Of a stretch of DNA of 64,000 nt, positions 24,980-33,214 are shown piece after piece. Below the pieces are notes generated by a model. It did not search any database, had not been told where the DNA came from, and worked only from the letters and a program-made list of their open reading frames with translations. The DNA is from Kutzneria kofuensis (GTDB taxonomy: Bacteria > Actinomycetota > Actinomycetes > Mycobacteriales > Pseudonocardiaceae), in the NCBI RefSeq assembly GCF_014203355.1, contig NZ_JACHIR010000001.1:4094038-4158037 (forward strand). Reading direction: 5' to 3'. Position numbers and translations under genes: made by a program. The stretch's first letter is position 1, and each line of letters opens with the position of its first letter.

Positions 24980-26664
24980 GCCGTTCGCACCTCGTCTCCG
25001 GTGATGGCCTCGACCACGGCAGCGATCAGGTCACGCGCGATCGGCGGCGTGACCGCGTTGCCACACATGCGGACCTGTTCCCGCTTGTTGCCCAGCAGCA
25101 CGAACTGCGCAGCGAATCCCATGCCGCGCTTGACCTCGTCCGGCAGCATCATTCGGAACACGCAGTCGTTGATGTCCGGCAGCGCCTGCACCACCGCGTC
25201 GCCGGCCACGGTGGTCTGCGTCGGCAACGGGCCGCGCAGGGACCGGAACATGCCGGTGTCGTAGGCGTAGAGCACGTTCGGGTCCCACAACCGGGTGTCC
25301 GCCTCGGTGCCCTGCCACGGCGTGAGCGAGAGCAGCCCGTGGTGGTTGCCGCCGGCGGCGAAGGTGTCCAGCGGCTCCGTGCTCGACTTCGACCGGTTGT
25401 TGTTGCGCAGTGGCACCAGCACCAGCGCCTCGGACTCACGGGTCGTGCGGGTGCGCATCGGCTCCCACAAGGGCTGGCTGTCGTCGTTCCAGGTGCCGCC
25501 GGCCGGCACGAGCAGTCCGGTCTCGTTGCGGGCGGTCTGCGCTCGGTGCGGCTCCAGCGCGCTGCGGGCCACCTTGCCGTCACGGCCCTCGGCCGGCACG
25601 AGGAACAGGTAGCGTCGCACCGCGCTGCGCAGCGCGTCCACCTGGGACTGCGGGCCGAACTGGTTGAGGGCAGTGGCGATACGGGCCATCGTCTTCGGGA
25701 ACAGCGGCCGCTTGCGGTCCCCGATCCGGGTGCCCGGCGTGCCCAGGTCGATCGCGGAGATCGCCGGCAACGTGTACGGGTGCACGATGCCGTGCCGACA
25801 CGAGACCTGCGGGCAGCGGTAGGTGTACTGCTCCCAGTACGAGCCGTACGGCCGGCGCGGGTCCTTGGGCGCCGTCATCGCGTTGACCGGCCGGTCGCAG
25901 GTCGGGCACCACGCGGTCGGCCTGGTCCACTTGTCGAAGTCCGGGTCCCGGTACTTCTCCAACCAGAACACCACGTACACGCGGTCACGCAACTGTGGAG
26001 CCGGCGCGCCGAGCTTGTGCGCGAACGCCGAGTTCAGCGTCAGCACCTTGTGCCGGTACCCCAGCTTGCGCATCCTCGCGATCCACTTGGGGAAGTACCA
26101 CCACTTCAGCAGTTCCGGGGTGTTCTCCACGATCACGGCCCGGTACCTGTGGTGCTCGGCGAACCGGGGCACGTCGTGCATCAGCGCCCGGGACCGCTGC
26201 TTGGCCTCGGCCGGCAGCGCCTGCTTCTCGTCGTCCTCGTCATCGGTGTTGTCGAGGTCAAACAGGGTCGGCCGGGTGGCCTCCTCGGTGAAGTCCCGCC
26301 GCTCACCACGCGCGCCGGACCAGAACGTGCAGCTGGGCGAGGCCCACAGGAAGTCGGTGCGTGGGTAGCGGCGGGGGTCGACGTCGTGGATGTCGGCCAC
26401 GTCGTGGTCGACGTGCGGCATGTTCGTGTTGTGGGTCTCGACCGCCAACGACCAGTGGTTGCTTGCCATCCGCACGCGGACACCGGGCACGGCCTCGGCA
26501 CCGCTGGAAGAGCCGCCGGCGCCGCAGAACAGATCGGTGACGGTCCAGTCGCCGCCGCCGGGCCGTCCTTGGGCCGCGAACTCCGGGAACTCCAACAGCA
26601 CATAACGGAAGAACTCGTCGTCGACTGCCTGCTGGTTGGGCTGCTCGAACAGGAGCGTGGTCAT
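24976..26664 (-). CDS. DNA (cytosine-5)-methyltransferase with unusual motif IV
   Basis: 562 residues from ATG 26,664. S-adenosylmethionine motif I is DLFCGAGGSSSGAEA (44-58). The catalytic loop reads ASPSCTFWS with C112, in place of the usual PPCQ. VIVENTPE replaces the ENV motif, QLRDRVYVV matches motif VIII and GNAVTPPIARDLI matches motif X. The target-recognition region has a CPTC...CPQVSC zinc-ribbon-like set. No restriction enzyme lies nearby, so it is an orphan methylase that may protect transferred DNA from host restriction. It overlaps both neighbours by 4 bp (ATGA). Confidence 0.87.
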   Translation of the reverse strand: MTTLLFEQPNQQAVDDEFFRYVLLEFPEFAAQGRPGGGDWTVTDLFCGAGGSSSGAEAVPGVRVRMASNHWSLAVETHNTNMPHVDHDVADIHDVDPRRYPRTDFLWASPSCTFWSGARGERRDFTEEATRPTLFDLDNTDDEDDEKQALPAEAKQRSRALMHDVPRFAEHHRYRAVIVENTPELLKWWYFPKWIARMRKLGYRHKVLTLNSAFAHKLGAPAPQLRDRVYVVFWLEKYRDPDFDKWTRPTAWCPTCDRPVNAMTAPKDPRRPYGSYWEQYTYRCPQVSCRHGIVHPYTLPAISAIDLGTPGTRIGDRKRPLFPKTMARIATALNQFGPQSQVDALRSAVRRYLFLVPAEGRDGKVARSALEPHRAQTARNETGLLVPAGGTWNDDSQPLWEPMRTRTTRESEALVLVPLRNNNRSKSSTEPLDTFAAGGNHHGLLSLTPWQGTEADTRLWDPNVLYAYDTGMFRSLRGPLPTQTTVAGDAVVQALPDINDCVFRMMLPDEVKRGMGFAAQFVLLGNKREQVRMCGNAVTPPIARDLIAAVVEAITGDEVRTA

Positions 26665-27044
26665 CGCCGACCACCCGCCTGCGCGATCACCTGCGCCACC
26701 CACGCGCGCAGGTCGGTGCTGGGCAGCCGCCGCGCCTCACGGGTGTACCGCTCGGCGACCGCCATGTACTCCGGGCTCGCCGGCCGCGCGGTGTTGAAGG
26801 TCATGCCGATCAGCCGCTCGGCGACCAGGTCGTAGAGCTCCCAGTGCTCCAGGTCCAGCGTCACCGTCGCACCGGACAGCGCGGTCACGGGGATGGCCGC
26901 GACGCGCGTCTGGCCGTAGAGGTGGAACGGAACGTTCAACGAGACGTGCCGCTCGGCGTCGGACAGGCCCACGGTGACCGCGCTGATGCTCAGGGCGTGT
27001 CCGTTGACCCACCGTTCGTGGCCGATCAGGTTGAGGTGCATCAT
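26661..27044 (-). CDS. Hypothetical protein of the transfer operon, 127 residues
   Basis: Starts MMHLNLIGHERWVNGHALSI at 27,044, overlapping the TraG-like stop (ATGA), and ends overlapping the methyltransferase start. The first two thirds are beta-rich (VTVGLSDAERHVSLNVPFHL, GATVTLDLEHWELYDLV), the rest helical. The open frame upstream of 27,044 lies inside the TraG-like gene and is discarded. No family recognised. Confidence 0.68.
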   Translation of the reverse strand: MMHLNLIGHERWVNGHALSISAVTVGLSDAERHVSLNVPFHLYGQTRVAAIPVTALSGATVTLDLEHWELYDLVAERLIGMTFNTARPASPEYMAVAERYTREARRLPSTDLRAWVAQVIAQAGGRR

Positions 27045-29080
27045 CGCGACCGGCTCCCCTCGTGCTCGTCGACCGGCTGCTCGTTGATCGGCGCGGCCGG
27101 CAGGGCCGGCGGCTGCTCCAGTGCTGTCGCGGCGGCGTCGACCACAGCGGACACGGCGGAGCGCATCGCGGCACGACGGGCCCGAGCCGCGCTCCATCGC
27201 GTGGTCATTCCCGTCACCCACGCGCCCACATGGTCGCTGGCGGTCACCCCGGCCGTGATCCAGGCGTTGAGGCGGGCCGACCAGATCGCGGCCAGCCGGG
27301 CCCGCCACACCTGCCGCTGGTACGCCTTGACGTCGCGGCGCTTCCACGCCATCTGCACCCGCCCGATCGCCGGCGCCATCCCCCGACGGATGATCACCAC
27401 GCGGCCAAACGGCAACTGCGCGATCTGCCCGGCCGACAACACCGGCACCCGACGCGTGGTGTGCGACTGGCGGTCACCGTCCACATCGAACGTGTCGACC
27501 TTCTCGTCCCGGTCCCCCGTCAACGTCGAGTAGGCGCCCAGGTCGTCCGGGTCCCGACTCCCACCGAAGATCATCAGCGTGGCGACGTTGTTCAAGATCG
27601 CGGCCGCGCCGGTGTCGCCCCACCGCTGCCGCAGCTGCGCCCGCGACTGCGCCGCGATGTGGATCGTGACGTTGCGGCCCCCCATGTCGGCGGTCCAGTT
27701 GTCCAACGGGATCGGGCAGATCAACGCCGCTTCGTCCAACGCCAGCGTTAGCGGCGGGTCCAGCCGGCCGCCCGGCATGGTGCCGGCGATCCGCCGGGAC
27801 TCCCGCGCGATGTGCCCGGTCAGCGCGGTGACCAGCGGGGCGACCACGCCGTCCTCGGCGCCCAGCATGTAGACCGTGCCGCGGGTGTCCAGCAGCTGCT
27901 GCACGTCGAAGCCGTCGCCGGTCGCCGACGCGGCCGCAGTCGAGTCGGTCAGCCAGCCCAGGGCGGGCATGATCGTGGCGCAGATCGACGAGCGGGTGCG
28001 GTCGTTGGTGCCCAGGAACTGCTGCGCGTCCGACTCGAACGCCGGCTCCGGCGACCGCCGCAAACAGCGCTGCACGTCGGTGGCAGCCGCCTCCGGGTCG
28101 GCGACCCAGGCCAGCACGTCGCGCATCGTCGCGCCGCCCAACGCGGCGGCGTGCATCAACGCGGCCAACACGCGGCGGGCCTGCCCGGCCCAGAACTCCC
28201 GATCCCCACCCGCCCCTGGGGCGGACACCCCGGACAGCAGGTCGGTGGCCCGGGTGGTGGCGGTGGTGGGGTTGTCGCAGCCAGCCAGCGGGTCGAACGT
28301 GATGGTCGAGGGCAGCCCGCCCATGCCGCTGGGGTTGAACACGTGCACCGGGCCCAGCCGGCGGCGCAGCGGGCCGGTCGTGTTGAGCAGGTCGGTGCGG
28401 GTGCTGGTGGCGATCACCGCGCCCGGGGCGTCCAGGATCCGACCGGCCAGTTCACCGGTCTTCCCGCTACGCGGACCACCGATCCGCAGCGTCACGTCCT
28501 CCACCGGCGACCAGATCCGCAGCATCCCGACCCGGGCCAGCGGGGTGGCCAGCTCCCGGATCGGCACCAGCAGCCGCCGCCACCAGGTCACCTCACGCAG
28601 GCTTGGCCGCAGCACCGACGCCTTGCGGCGGGCGGCGAACCACGACGACGTGCGGAAGATCGACCAGGCCGAGGCCACGCCGTCGTTGCGGCGCCCGCGC
28701 GCGGCCCACCGGTTCACGGTGCCAGCCGAACCGCCCTGGCGGTGCCACCACCGCGCCACCGCCAGCAGCACCAACAGGCCGCCGATAACCAGCGGGTACG
28801 GCCAGTACTCCCGGCCCGGCGTTGTGGTGGGCAGATCACCGGTCGCGAACCACACCGACCAAGCGACCGCACCAGCACCGAGCAGACCGAGACGGGCCAG
28901 GGGCCGCTGCCCGATCGAGGCGATTAGAGCCAGCAGCACGATGACGCCACCGATCGTGATCAGCCAGGGCCACGCCTGCGTCGGGAACTTGCCGGCGGGC
29001 AGGCCACGCAGCAGCCAGCCAGCGGCACCGATCACGACACCCACGAAGGCGACGGACAGAAGGTCTCGCGACTTACTCAT
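27041..29080 (-). CDS. TraG/VirD4-type conjugal transfer ATPase (coupling protein)
   Basis: Hexameric membrane ATPase that brings relaxase-bound DNA to a secretion channel. 679 residues from ATG 29,080 (MSKSRDLLSVAFVGVVIGAA). Hydrophobic helices lie near 8-25, 34-55, 63-80 and 93-107. Walker A is GGPRSGKTGEL near 203-210 and Walker B LTLALDEAALI near 444-450. The arginine-rich AAQSRAQLRQRWG stretch is also typical of the family. The start overlaps the stop of the upstream helix-turn-helix gene. No VirB4 partner is encoded in the element. Confidence 0.9.
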   Translation of the reverse strand: MSKSRDLLSVAFVGVVIGAAGWLLRGLPAGKFPTQAWPWLITIGGVIVLLALIASIGQRPLARLGLLGAGAVAWSVWFATGDLPTTTPGREYWPYPLVIGGLLVLLAVARWWHRQGGSAGTVNRWAARGRRNDGVASAWSIFRTSSWFAARRKASVLRPSLREVTWWRRLLVPIRELATPLARVGMLRIWSPVEDVTLRIGGPRSGKTGELAGRILDAPGAVIATSTRTDLLNTTGPLRRRLGPVHVFNPSGMGGLPSTITFDPLAGCDNPTTATTRATDLLSGVSAPGAGGDREFWAGQARRVLAALMHAAALGGATMRDVLAWVADPEAAATDVQRCLRRSPEPAFESDAQQFLGTNDRTRSSICATIMPALGWLTDSTAAASATGDGFDVQQLLDTRGTVYMLGAEDGVVAPLVTALTGHIARESRRIAGTMPGGRLDPPLTLALDEAALICPIPLDNWTADMGGRNVTIHIAAQSRAQLRQRWGDTGAAAILNNVATLMIFGGSRDPDDLGAYSTLTGDRDEKVDTFDVDGDRQSHTTRRVPVLSAGQIAQLPFGRVVIIRRGMAPAIGRVQMAWKRRDVKAYQRQVWRARLAAIWSARLNAWITAGVTASDHVGAWVTGMTTRWSAARARRAAMRSAVSAVVDAAATALEQPPALPAAPINEQPVDEHEGSRSR

Positions 29081-29436
29081 GCCGCACCTCCAGCGCGCTG
29101 AGCGGTCCACTGCTGGGTCCAGGTCTCGGCGTCGATGCACTCCGCCGTCTCGATCGCGTCGTTGAGCAGCTGCTCAACCGCCTTCGCCGGCACGACGTAC
29201 CGGCCCTGTCGGCCACCGATCCGCAGCTGAACGGCCGGGAATCCACCGGCCTGGATCAGGCGGTAGAGGTACTCCTGCGAGATGCTCAGCAGTACGGCCG
29301 CCTCCGACACCGAGTACGTCGGAACACCAGCCGACCGCTTCTGCAATGCGGTGCGCATCGCGGCAGTACGAACAAGTTCACGGGCGGCGGTGCGCTGCAC
29401 CGGAACGCCGCCAGCGAGATTCGGCCGCTCGGTCAT
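29077..29436 (-). CDS. Excisionase-like helix-turn-helix protein, 119 residues
   Basis: Starts MTERPNLAGGVPVQRTAARE. The DNA-binding part is TYSVSEAAVLLSISQEYLYR followed by LIQAGGFPAVQL and a GRYVVPAKAVEQLL wing, as in MerR-like HTH_17/excisionase proteins. Overlaps its neighbours at both ends by ATGA. Second of two such proteins at the head of the transfer operon; one may be the excisionase and the other a transcriptional regulator. Confidence 0.8.
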   Translation of the reverse strand: MTERPNLAGGVPVQRTAARELVRTAAMRTALQKRSAGVPTYSVSEAAVLLSISQEYLYRLIQAGGFPAVQLRIGGRQGRYVVPAKAVEQLLNDAIETAECIDAETWTQQWTAQRAGGAA

Positions 29437-29660
29437 CGGACACCGCCCGCCGGCTGCGCGGTCTTCGCGCCCGGGGTCTCGCACGCCGCCAGGTACTCCA
29501 GGAACGCGTCGCCCGGGATCCGGACCGCACCCTTGCCCGTTCCCACTCGAACGGCCCGCAGCGCACCGGACTCGACGGCCCGGTAGATCGTCGTCAGCGA
29601 GACATCCAGCGCCTCAGCCAGGAACTTCACCCGATACAGCCGGGTAGGCTCAACCTGCAT
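29433..29660 (-). CDS. Excisionase-family DNA-binding protein, 75 residues
   Basis: First gene of the ten-gene transfer operon. ATG 29,660 follows GGGAGCAACG. The 75 residues hold a complete HTH_17/AlpA-like domain: LYRVKFLAEALDVSLTTIYR, then AVESGALRAVRVG and a wing ending AFLEYLAAC. Excisionases bend attachment-site DNA and direct the integrase towards excision. It is divergent from the GntR gene, with a shared promoter region. Confidence 0.82.
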   Translation of the reverse strand: MQVEPTRLYRVKFLAEALDVSLTTIYRAVESGALRAVRVGTGKGAVRIPGDAFLEYLAACETPGAKTAQPAGGVR

Positions 29661-29777
29661 CGTTGCTCCCAAGTTTTCGATGCGGGCCCCGGCTGGTGTT
29701 GCAGCACCGGTCGGGGCTTCTTGCTGTGCGGCGGTCGCTCCCGCGACGCGGGATCGGAGCGCCAACAAGGACAGCTT

Positions 29778-29785
29778 AGACGTCT
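29778..29785. promoter_or_regulatory. Palindrome in the excisionase/GntR divergent promoter region
   Basis: AGACGTCT forms a perfect 8-bp palindrome inside CTTAGACGTCTTAG, which is symmetrical except for two positions. It lies about 118 bp upstream of the transfer operon and 70 bp upstream of the GntR gene, so it is a plausible GntR operator. Confidence 0.35.
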
Positions 29786-29855
29786 TAGATGCCTCGGGCA
29801 ATGCAGCGAAAGGAGCAAAGACAGCTCGGATGGCCAAGCTCGTATGCTTGTCAAC

Positions 29856-30212
29856 ATGGAACGGCTCGACCTGGACGACTCCAGCCCGTCGTACATGCAG
29901 GTGGCCGCCCGGCTGCGCGCCGCGATCGACGCCGGAACTCTGCAGCCGGGCGAGCAGCTGCCTACGCACAAGGCGCTTGCGGATCAGTACAAGGTGGCTG
30001 TCGAGACCGTGAAGCGGGCGCTTGGCGAGTTGCGAACCGCGGGCCTCATCGTCACCAGGCAGGGAAAAGGCTCCTTCGTCCGCAGCGATAGGCAGCCGGA
30101 GCGCCGCACCCAGTCGACGGATCTCGGACGGCAGGTTGAGGAACTGACCCGCGAGTTGAGCGCGGTCAAGGAACGGCTGGCCGCTGTCGAGGCGCGGTTG
30201 GAGCCGAGGTAG
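29856..30212 (+). CDS. GntR-family transcriptional regulator (KorSA-like position)
   Basis: 118 residues from ATG 29,856 (MERLDLDDSSPSYMQVAARL). The winged helix-turn-helix is typical GntR: QLPTHKALADQYKVAVETVK, RALGELRTAGLIVTRQGKGS, FV. A C-terminal helix (ELTRELSAVKERLAAVEARL) replaces the usual ligand domain and probably dimerises it. An in-frame ATG at 29,844 is an alternative. Divergent from the transfer operon, which small GntR proteins repress in Streptomyces integrative elements (pSAM2 KorSA). Confidence 0.87.
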   Translation: MERLDLDDSSPSYMQVAARLRAAIDAGTLQPGEQLPTHKALADQYKVAVETVKRALGELRTAGLIVTRQGKGSFVRSDRQPERRTQSTDLGRQVEELTRELSAVKERLAAVEARLEPR

Positions 30213-30227
30213 TCGTTCGGCGTTGCA

Positions 30228-30250
30228 AATGGGCGCGGTAGTCGCCCATT
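30228..30250 (+). terminator. Hairpin after the GntR gene
   Basis: AATGGGCG (30,228-30,235) and CGCCCATT (30,243-30,250) form an 8-bp stem with a 7-nt loop, 16 bp after the GntR stop. No clear T run follows. Confidence 0.45.
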
Positions 30251-30326
30251 CGTCTGGTGGTGCTGCGTTTGCTGTCATGTCACCAACGATCGGCTTCGCA
30301 GCATGGTGCTCGGCAGTGTTAGTGCA

Positions 30327-30388
30327 GGTGACAGCGTTGCCGGCCGGTGATGTGACCGGATCACCAGCGCGACACCTCCCGTGTCACC
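30327..30388. promoter_or_regulatory. GGTGAC/GTCACC repeats upstream of the XRE regulator
   Basis: GGTGACA (30,327-30,333) and TGTCACC (30,382-30,388) are inverted around a second dyad, GGTGAT/ATCACC (30,346-30,365). They lie 50-115 bp upstream of the XRE gene, as expected for an autoregulatory operator. Confidence 0.35.
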
Positions 30389-30439
30389 ACCGCGCAGTGG
30401 GAGACTGGAGGAGAGCGAACCAAGGGCGCTGGAGGTGTC

Positions 30440-31675
30440 ATGAGCGACGGAGTGCCGGAGTGGGCGCGGCGCATCAAGGCCCTGCGCGATGCCCGAGGGC
30501 TCTCGCAGACAGCGGCAGTCGCCCGGATGCGGGAGCACAGCGATGACGAACTTCCGGAGTCGGATCACCTCGTTCGCCGCTGGAAGGCGTGGGAGCGTGG
30601 CGACAACAAGCCGAGTCCGGTCTATGCACCGCTGATCGCCGCGGCGCTCGGCACTGTGACGGCTACGATCTTCCCGCCAGAGCAACGCCATGATTCAGCT
30701 GACATTCTTGCTGTTACCGGTATGACGACGTTCGATATCGTGAGTCGGATCGAAGTCTCCGACCTCAACGACGCGGCGTTGACCGGGCTCCGAATGACGG
30801 TCGATCGTTTGTGCTCCGAGTACGCATCACAAGATCCGCTCAATCTGATCGTCGAGGGCCGACAGTGGTTGCGCCGAATGGTCGAAGTTCAGAACGGCCG
30901 GCTCACCTTCGCTCAACGCCGCGAGACGCTTGAGCTCATGGGTTGGCTCGCCCTTCTGGTCGGATGTCTCGAATACGACCTTGGCGACCGACGCGCGGCC
31001 GAGGGAACTCGACAGTCCGCGCTTCGCATCGGACTGGAAGTCGGTAGTCCAGGTATTGTTGGCTGGGCACACGAGATGCGCGCCTGGTTCGCACTCACGT
31101 CCAATGATTACCGAGGCGTCATCGCCGCGGCCGAAACTGGGATCGAAGCAGCACAGCCCCACAGTGTCGCCGTACAACTGCTGGCGCAGCAGGCCAAGGC
31201 TTACGCCCGTATGGGCAGGAAAGACGACATGAACGCCGCGTTGGAGCGCGGCCGACTGTTGCTCGACAGGTTGCCCTATCCCGAAAACGTTGAGAACCAC
31301 TTCGTGGTCGACCCCGCTAAGTACGACTTCTACGCGATGGATTGCTACCGCCACGTCGGCGAAGACAAGTTGGCGCGAGCATTGGCCGACGAGGTGATCC
31401 GGTTCGGCACGGACATACATGGCGAAGAACGCTCGCCCATGCGGATAACCGAGGCGCGTATAACCCTTGGCGTGGCCGCCGCACGCGAAGGCGATCTCGA
31501 AGAGGCACTCAGCCACGGTCAACGTGCAATCGCGTCCGGAAGGCGTTCCATCCCGTCACTGGCGATGGTGTCGCGCGACCTAACGGACGTTCTTACCGAT
31601 CGCTTTCCCCGCGAAGCGGATGCCATCGCCTACGTCGACGAAATCCGCAACATTCAGCGCCCGCCGTTGGCGTGA
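30440..31675 (+). CDS. XRE-family regulator with tetratricopeptide-like domain
   Basis: 411 residues. The N-terminal helix-turn-helix is RIKALRDARGLSQTAAVARM plus LVRRWKAWERGDNKPSPVYA (about 11-66). The rest is all-helical with TPR-like repeats (ERGRLLLDRLPYPENVENHF, EGDLEEALSHGQRAIASGRR), as in peptide-responsive or signal-sensing XRE regulators of Actinobacteria. Start is clear: GGAGGTGTC immediately precedes the ATG. Codon use is less GC-rich than the neighbouring chromosome, consistent with acquisition. It ends 40 bp from the convergent integrase. Confidence 0.85.
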   Translation: MSDGVPEWARRIKALRDARGLSQTAAVARMREHSDDELPESDHLVRRWKAWERGDNKPSPVYAPLIAAALGTVTATIFPPEQRHDSADILAVTGMTTFDIVSRIEVSDLNDAALTGLRMTVDRLCSEYASQDPLNLIVEGRQWLRRMVEVQNGRLTFAQRRETLELMGWLALLVGCLEYDLGDRRAAEGTRQSALRIGLEVGSPGIVGWAHEMRAWFALTSNDYRGVIAAAETGIEAAQPHSVAVQLLAQQAKAYARMGRKDDMNAALERGRLLLDRLPYPENVENHFVVDPAKYDFYAMDCYRHVGEDKLARALADEVIRFGTDIHGEERSPMRITEARITLGVAAAREGDLEEALSHGQRAIASGRRSIPSLAMVSRDLTDVLTDRFPREADAIAYVDEIRNIQRPPLA

Positions 31676-31715
31676 CGGCCGCAGCTGGCTGATGCCGGCC
31701 CCACCGCGCCTGCAC

Positions 31716-33008
31716 TTACTTCGGCCGCTTCAGCCGGTTGCCGAGGATCTCGGCTGCCCGCTTGTCGGCTTGGTCGGTCCAGGCGCTGTATACGCGCAGG
31801 GTGGTGCCCGGCGCGTGGCCAAGCCGACCGCCGACCGTTCGGACATCGACGCCAGCGGTGAGCAGCTGGGTGGCGGAGTAGTGGCGCATAGCGTGCAGGT
31901 GACTGTCGATGCCCAGGCGCTTGCAGAGGCGGGCATACCGGTGGGTGATCCCGCTGCCGTTGCAGGGGCGGTCATGCGTCGGGCTGTAGGAGAACACGTA
32001 GGCGTCCGCGGTCGTGCTGACATCGAGGTCGCGGCACGCCTTCTCGTAGCGCTCATGGTGCTCTGTGAGCAGCTCGACGGTGACCGGGTCGAGGGAGACC
32101 CGACGCATGGTGCCGGTCTTGGTGTCCCAGCAGTAGAGGGCGGAGTCGGTGAGGTCGACGTCCCGCCAGCGCAGGGCGACCAGCTCCCCGCGGCGCAGGC
32201 CGGTGACGTTGACGAGCCACACCAGCGTGCCCCACGCAGGGTCCTCCGCCCAGGCGCCGTCCACGATGCGCGCGGCCTGGTCGACCGTCGGCGGCTTGGG
32301 TTGGGGCTTGGGCTGCTCGGGCTTCTTGGCAACCTCGGCGGGGTTGCGGTCGATCCAGTCCCACCGCACGGCGGCCGACAGCGTGCCGGCGATGATGAAG
32401 TGGATTTTCAGGATCGAGGCGTTGGCCAGGGGCCGGCAGGCGTGCGGCTTGCACTCGGTGACCTGGCAACTCGCAGTGGCGCAGTCGTGATCGGGGTAGC
32501 CGCCAGCTGGCGGCCGACCGGGCGGGTACTTGTGGCGCACCACCCGGCACTCATGGTCGCCCTCGACGCGGTGATCGACTCCTGGCCGTCCGTCGCAGCG
32601 AGCGCGGCAGCGTCGCAGCTCGGCGTAGAGCTTCTCCAGCACCCGGGCCGACACCTTCGACATCGGCTCCTCGCCGAGTCCAGGCTTGCCGTTCACCGTG
32701 GCGTTGATGTACCGGCGGACGTACATCTCGTAGGTCTCGCGGGTCGCCTGCTCCAGTTCCTGGACGCGCAGCCACTCCTCGATCGCGTAGCCGAGGGTGC
32801 CCTTCGTGCGGGCCTGGTTCTGCTTGTCGACTTGGGCCAGCAGGCGGGTGAGGATGCGCTGCGCCTCGGCCTCGTCGGTGGTCGACTCGTCGAGGTAGAC
32901 GCGCTTGCCGGTGACAGGGTCGGTACCGGCGTAGACCAGCACGCGGAAGGAGTTCCCGCGCTTGACGATGGAGCCTCGCTGGCGCCTCTTACGACCGGGT
33001 TGCCGCAC
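31716..33008 (-). CDS. int: Tyrosine site-specific integrase
   Basis: Catalyses insertion into and excision from tRNA-Ala. The 430-residue form (GTG 33,008) has an N-terminal arm-binding part (RKRRQRGSIVKRGNSFRVLV), a core-binding domain and the catalytic domain with R272 (TGLRRGEL), H372-x-x-R375 (HLHAMRHY), H398 (RLGHA) and Tyr407 (LRVYSAW). An insertion at about 135-191 holds 8-9 Cys and several His, suggesting bound zinc. The frame is open to a TTG at 33,050 and neither start has a good ribosome-binding site. The gene lies 86 bp from attR, as usual. Confidence 0.93.
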   Translation of the reverse strand: MRQPGRKRRQRGSIVKRGNSFRVLVYAGTDPVTGKRVYLDESTTDEAEAQRILTRLLAQVDKQNQARTKGTLGYAIEEWLRVQELEQATRETYEMYVRRYINATVNGKPGLGEEPMSKVSARVLEKLYAELRRCRARCDGRPGVDHRVEGDHECRVVRHKYPPGRPPAGGYPDHDCATASCQVTECKPHACRPLANASILKIHFIIAGTLSAAVRWDWIDRNPAEVAKKPEQPKPQPKPPTVDQAARIVDGAWAEDPAWGTLVWLVNVTGLRRGELVALRWRDVDLTDSALYCWDTKTGTMRRVSLDPVTVELLTEHHERYEKACRDLDVSTTADAYVFSYSPTHDRPCNGSGITHRYARLCKRLGIDSHLHAMRHYSATQLLTAGVDVRTVGGRLGHAPGTTLRVYSAWTDQADKRAAEILGNRLKRPK

Positions 33009-33093
33009 GCTCCGAGCGTACTCGCAACCACTCTGACAGCCAGTGATCAACTAATGTGATCATGAAAGCTGGCGTTGTCGCTGGTCAGATACC

Positions 33094-33138
33094 GTGGAGA
33101 CAAGGGGAATCGAACCCCTAACCCCCGCCTTGCAAAGG
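33094..33138. repeat. attR, 45-bp repeat within tRNA-Ala
   Basis: Identical to attL at 9,963-10,007. Covers the 3' half of tRNA-Ala, from one base past the discriminator into the anticodon arm. The integrated element therefore leaves the tRNA intact. Confidence 0.93.
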
Positions 33139-33167
33139 CGGTGCTCTGCCAATTGAGCTATGTCCCC
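33095..33167 (-). tRNA. tRNA-Ala (TGC anticodon)
   Basis: 73 nt on the minus strand with acceptor stem GGGGACA/TGTCTCC (one G-U pair), discriminator A, D arm AGCTCAATTGGCAGAGC, anticodon loop TTTGCAA and T arm GGGGTTCGATTCCCC. CCA is not encoded. Its 3' end is the integration site. Confidence 0.95.
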
Positions 33168-33214
33168 GAGGGGCCGCGACCGTCAGGCCGTCGTACCCCG
33201 GTGTTCGCCCAACC

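Larger units (their letters stand above)
9963..33138. mobile_element. Integrative mobilizable element inserted in tRNA-Ala
   Basis: About 23.1 kb bounded by a 45-bp identical direct repeat. The right copy is the 3' end of the intact tRNA-Ala gene and the left copy is a tRNA fragment that diverges after position 10,007. Contents from left: TcmP and DUF5131, small unknown genes with WhiB, a MobF relaxase at the end of a ten-gene transfer operon with a TraG-like ATPase and a DNA methyltransferase, GntR and XRE regulators, and a tyrosine integrase beside attR. Neither a replication initiator nor VirB4/TraB secretion genes were found, so it probably depends on a helper for transfer. Confidence 0.93.
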
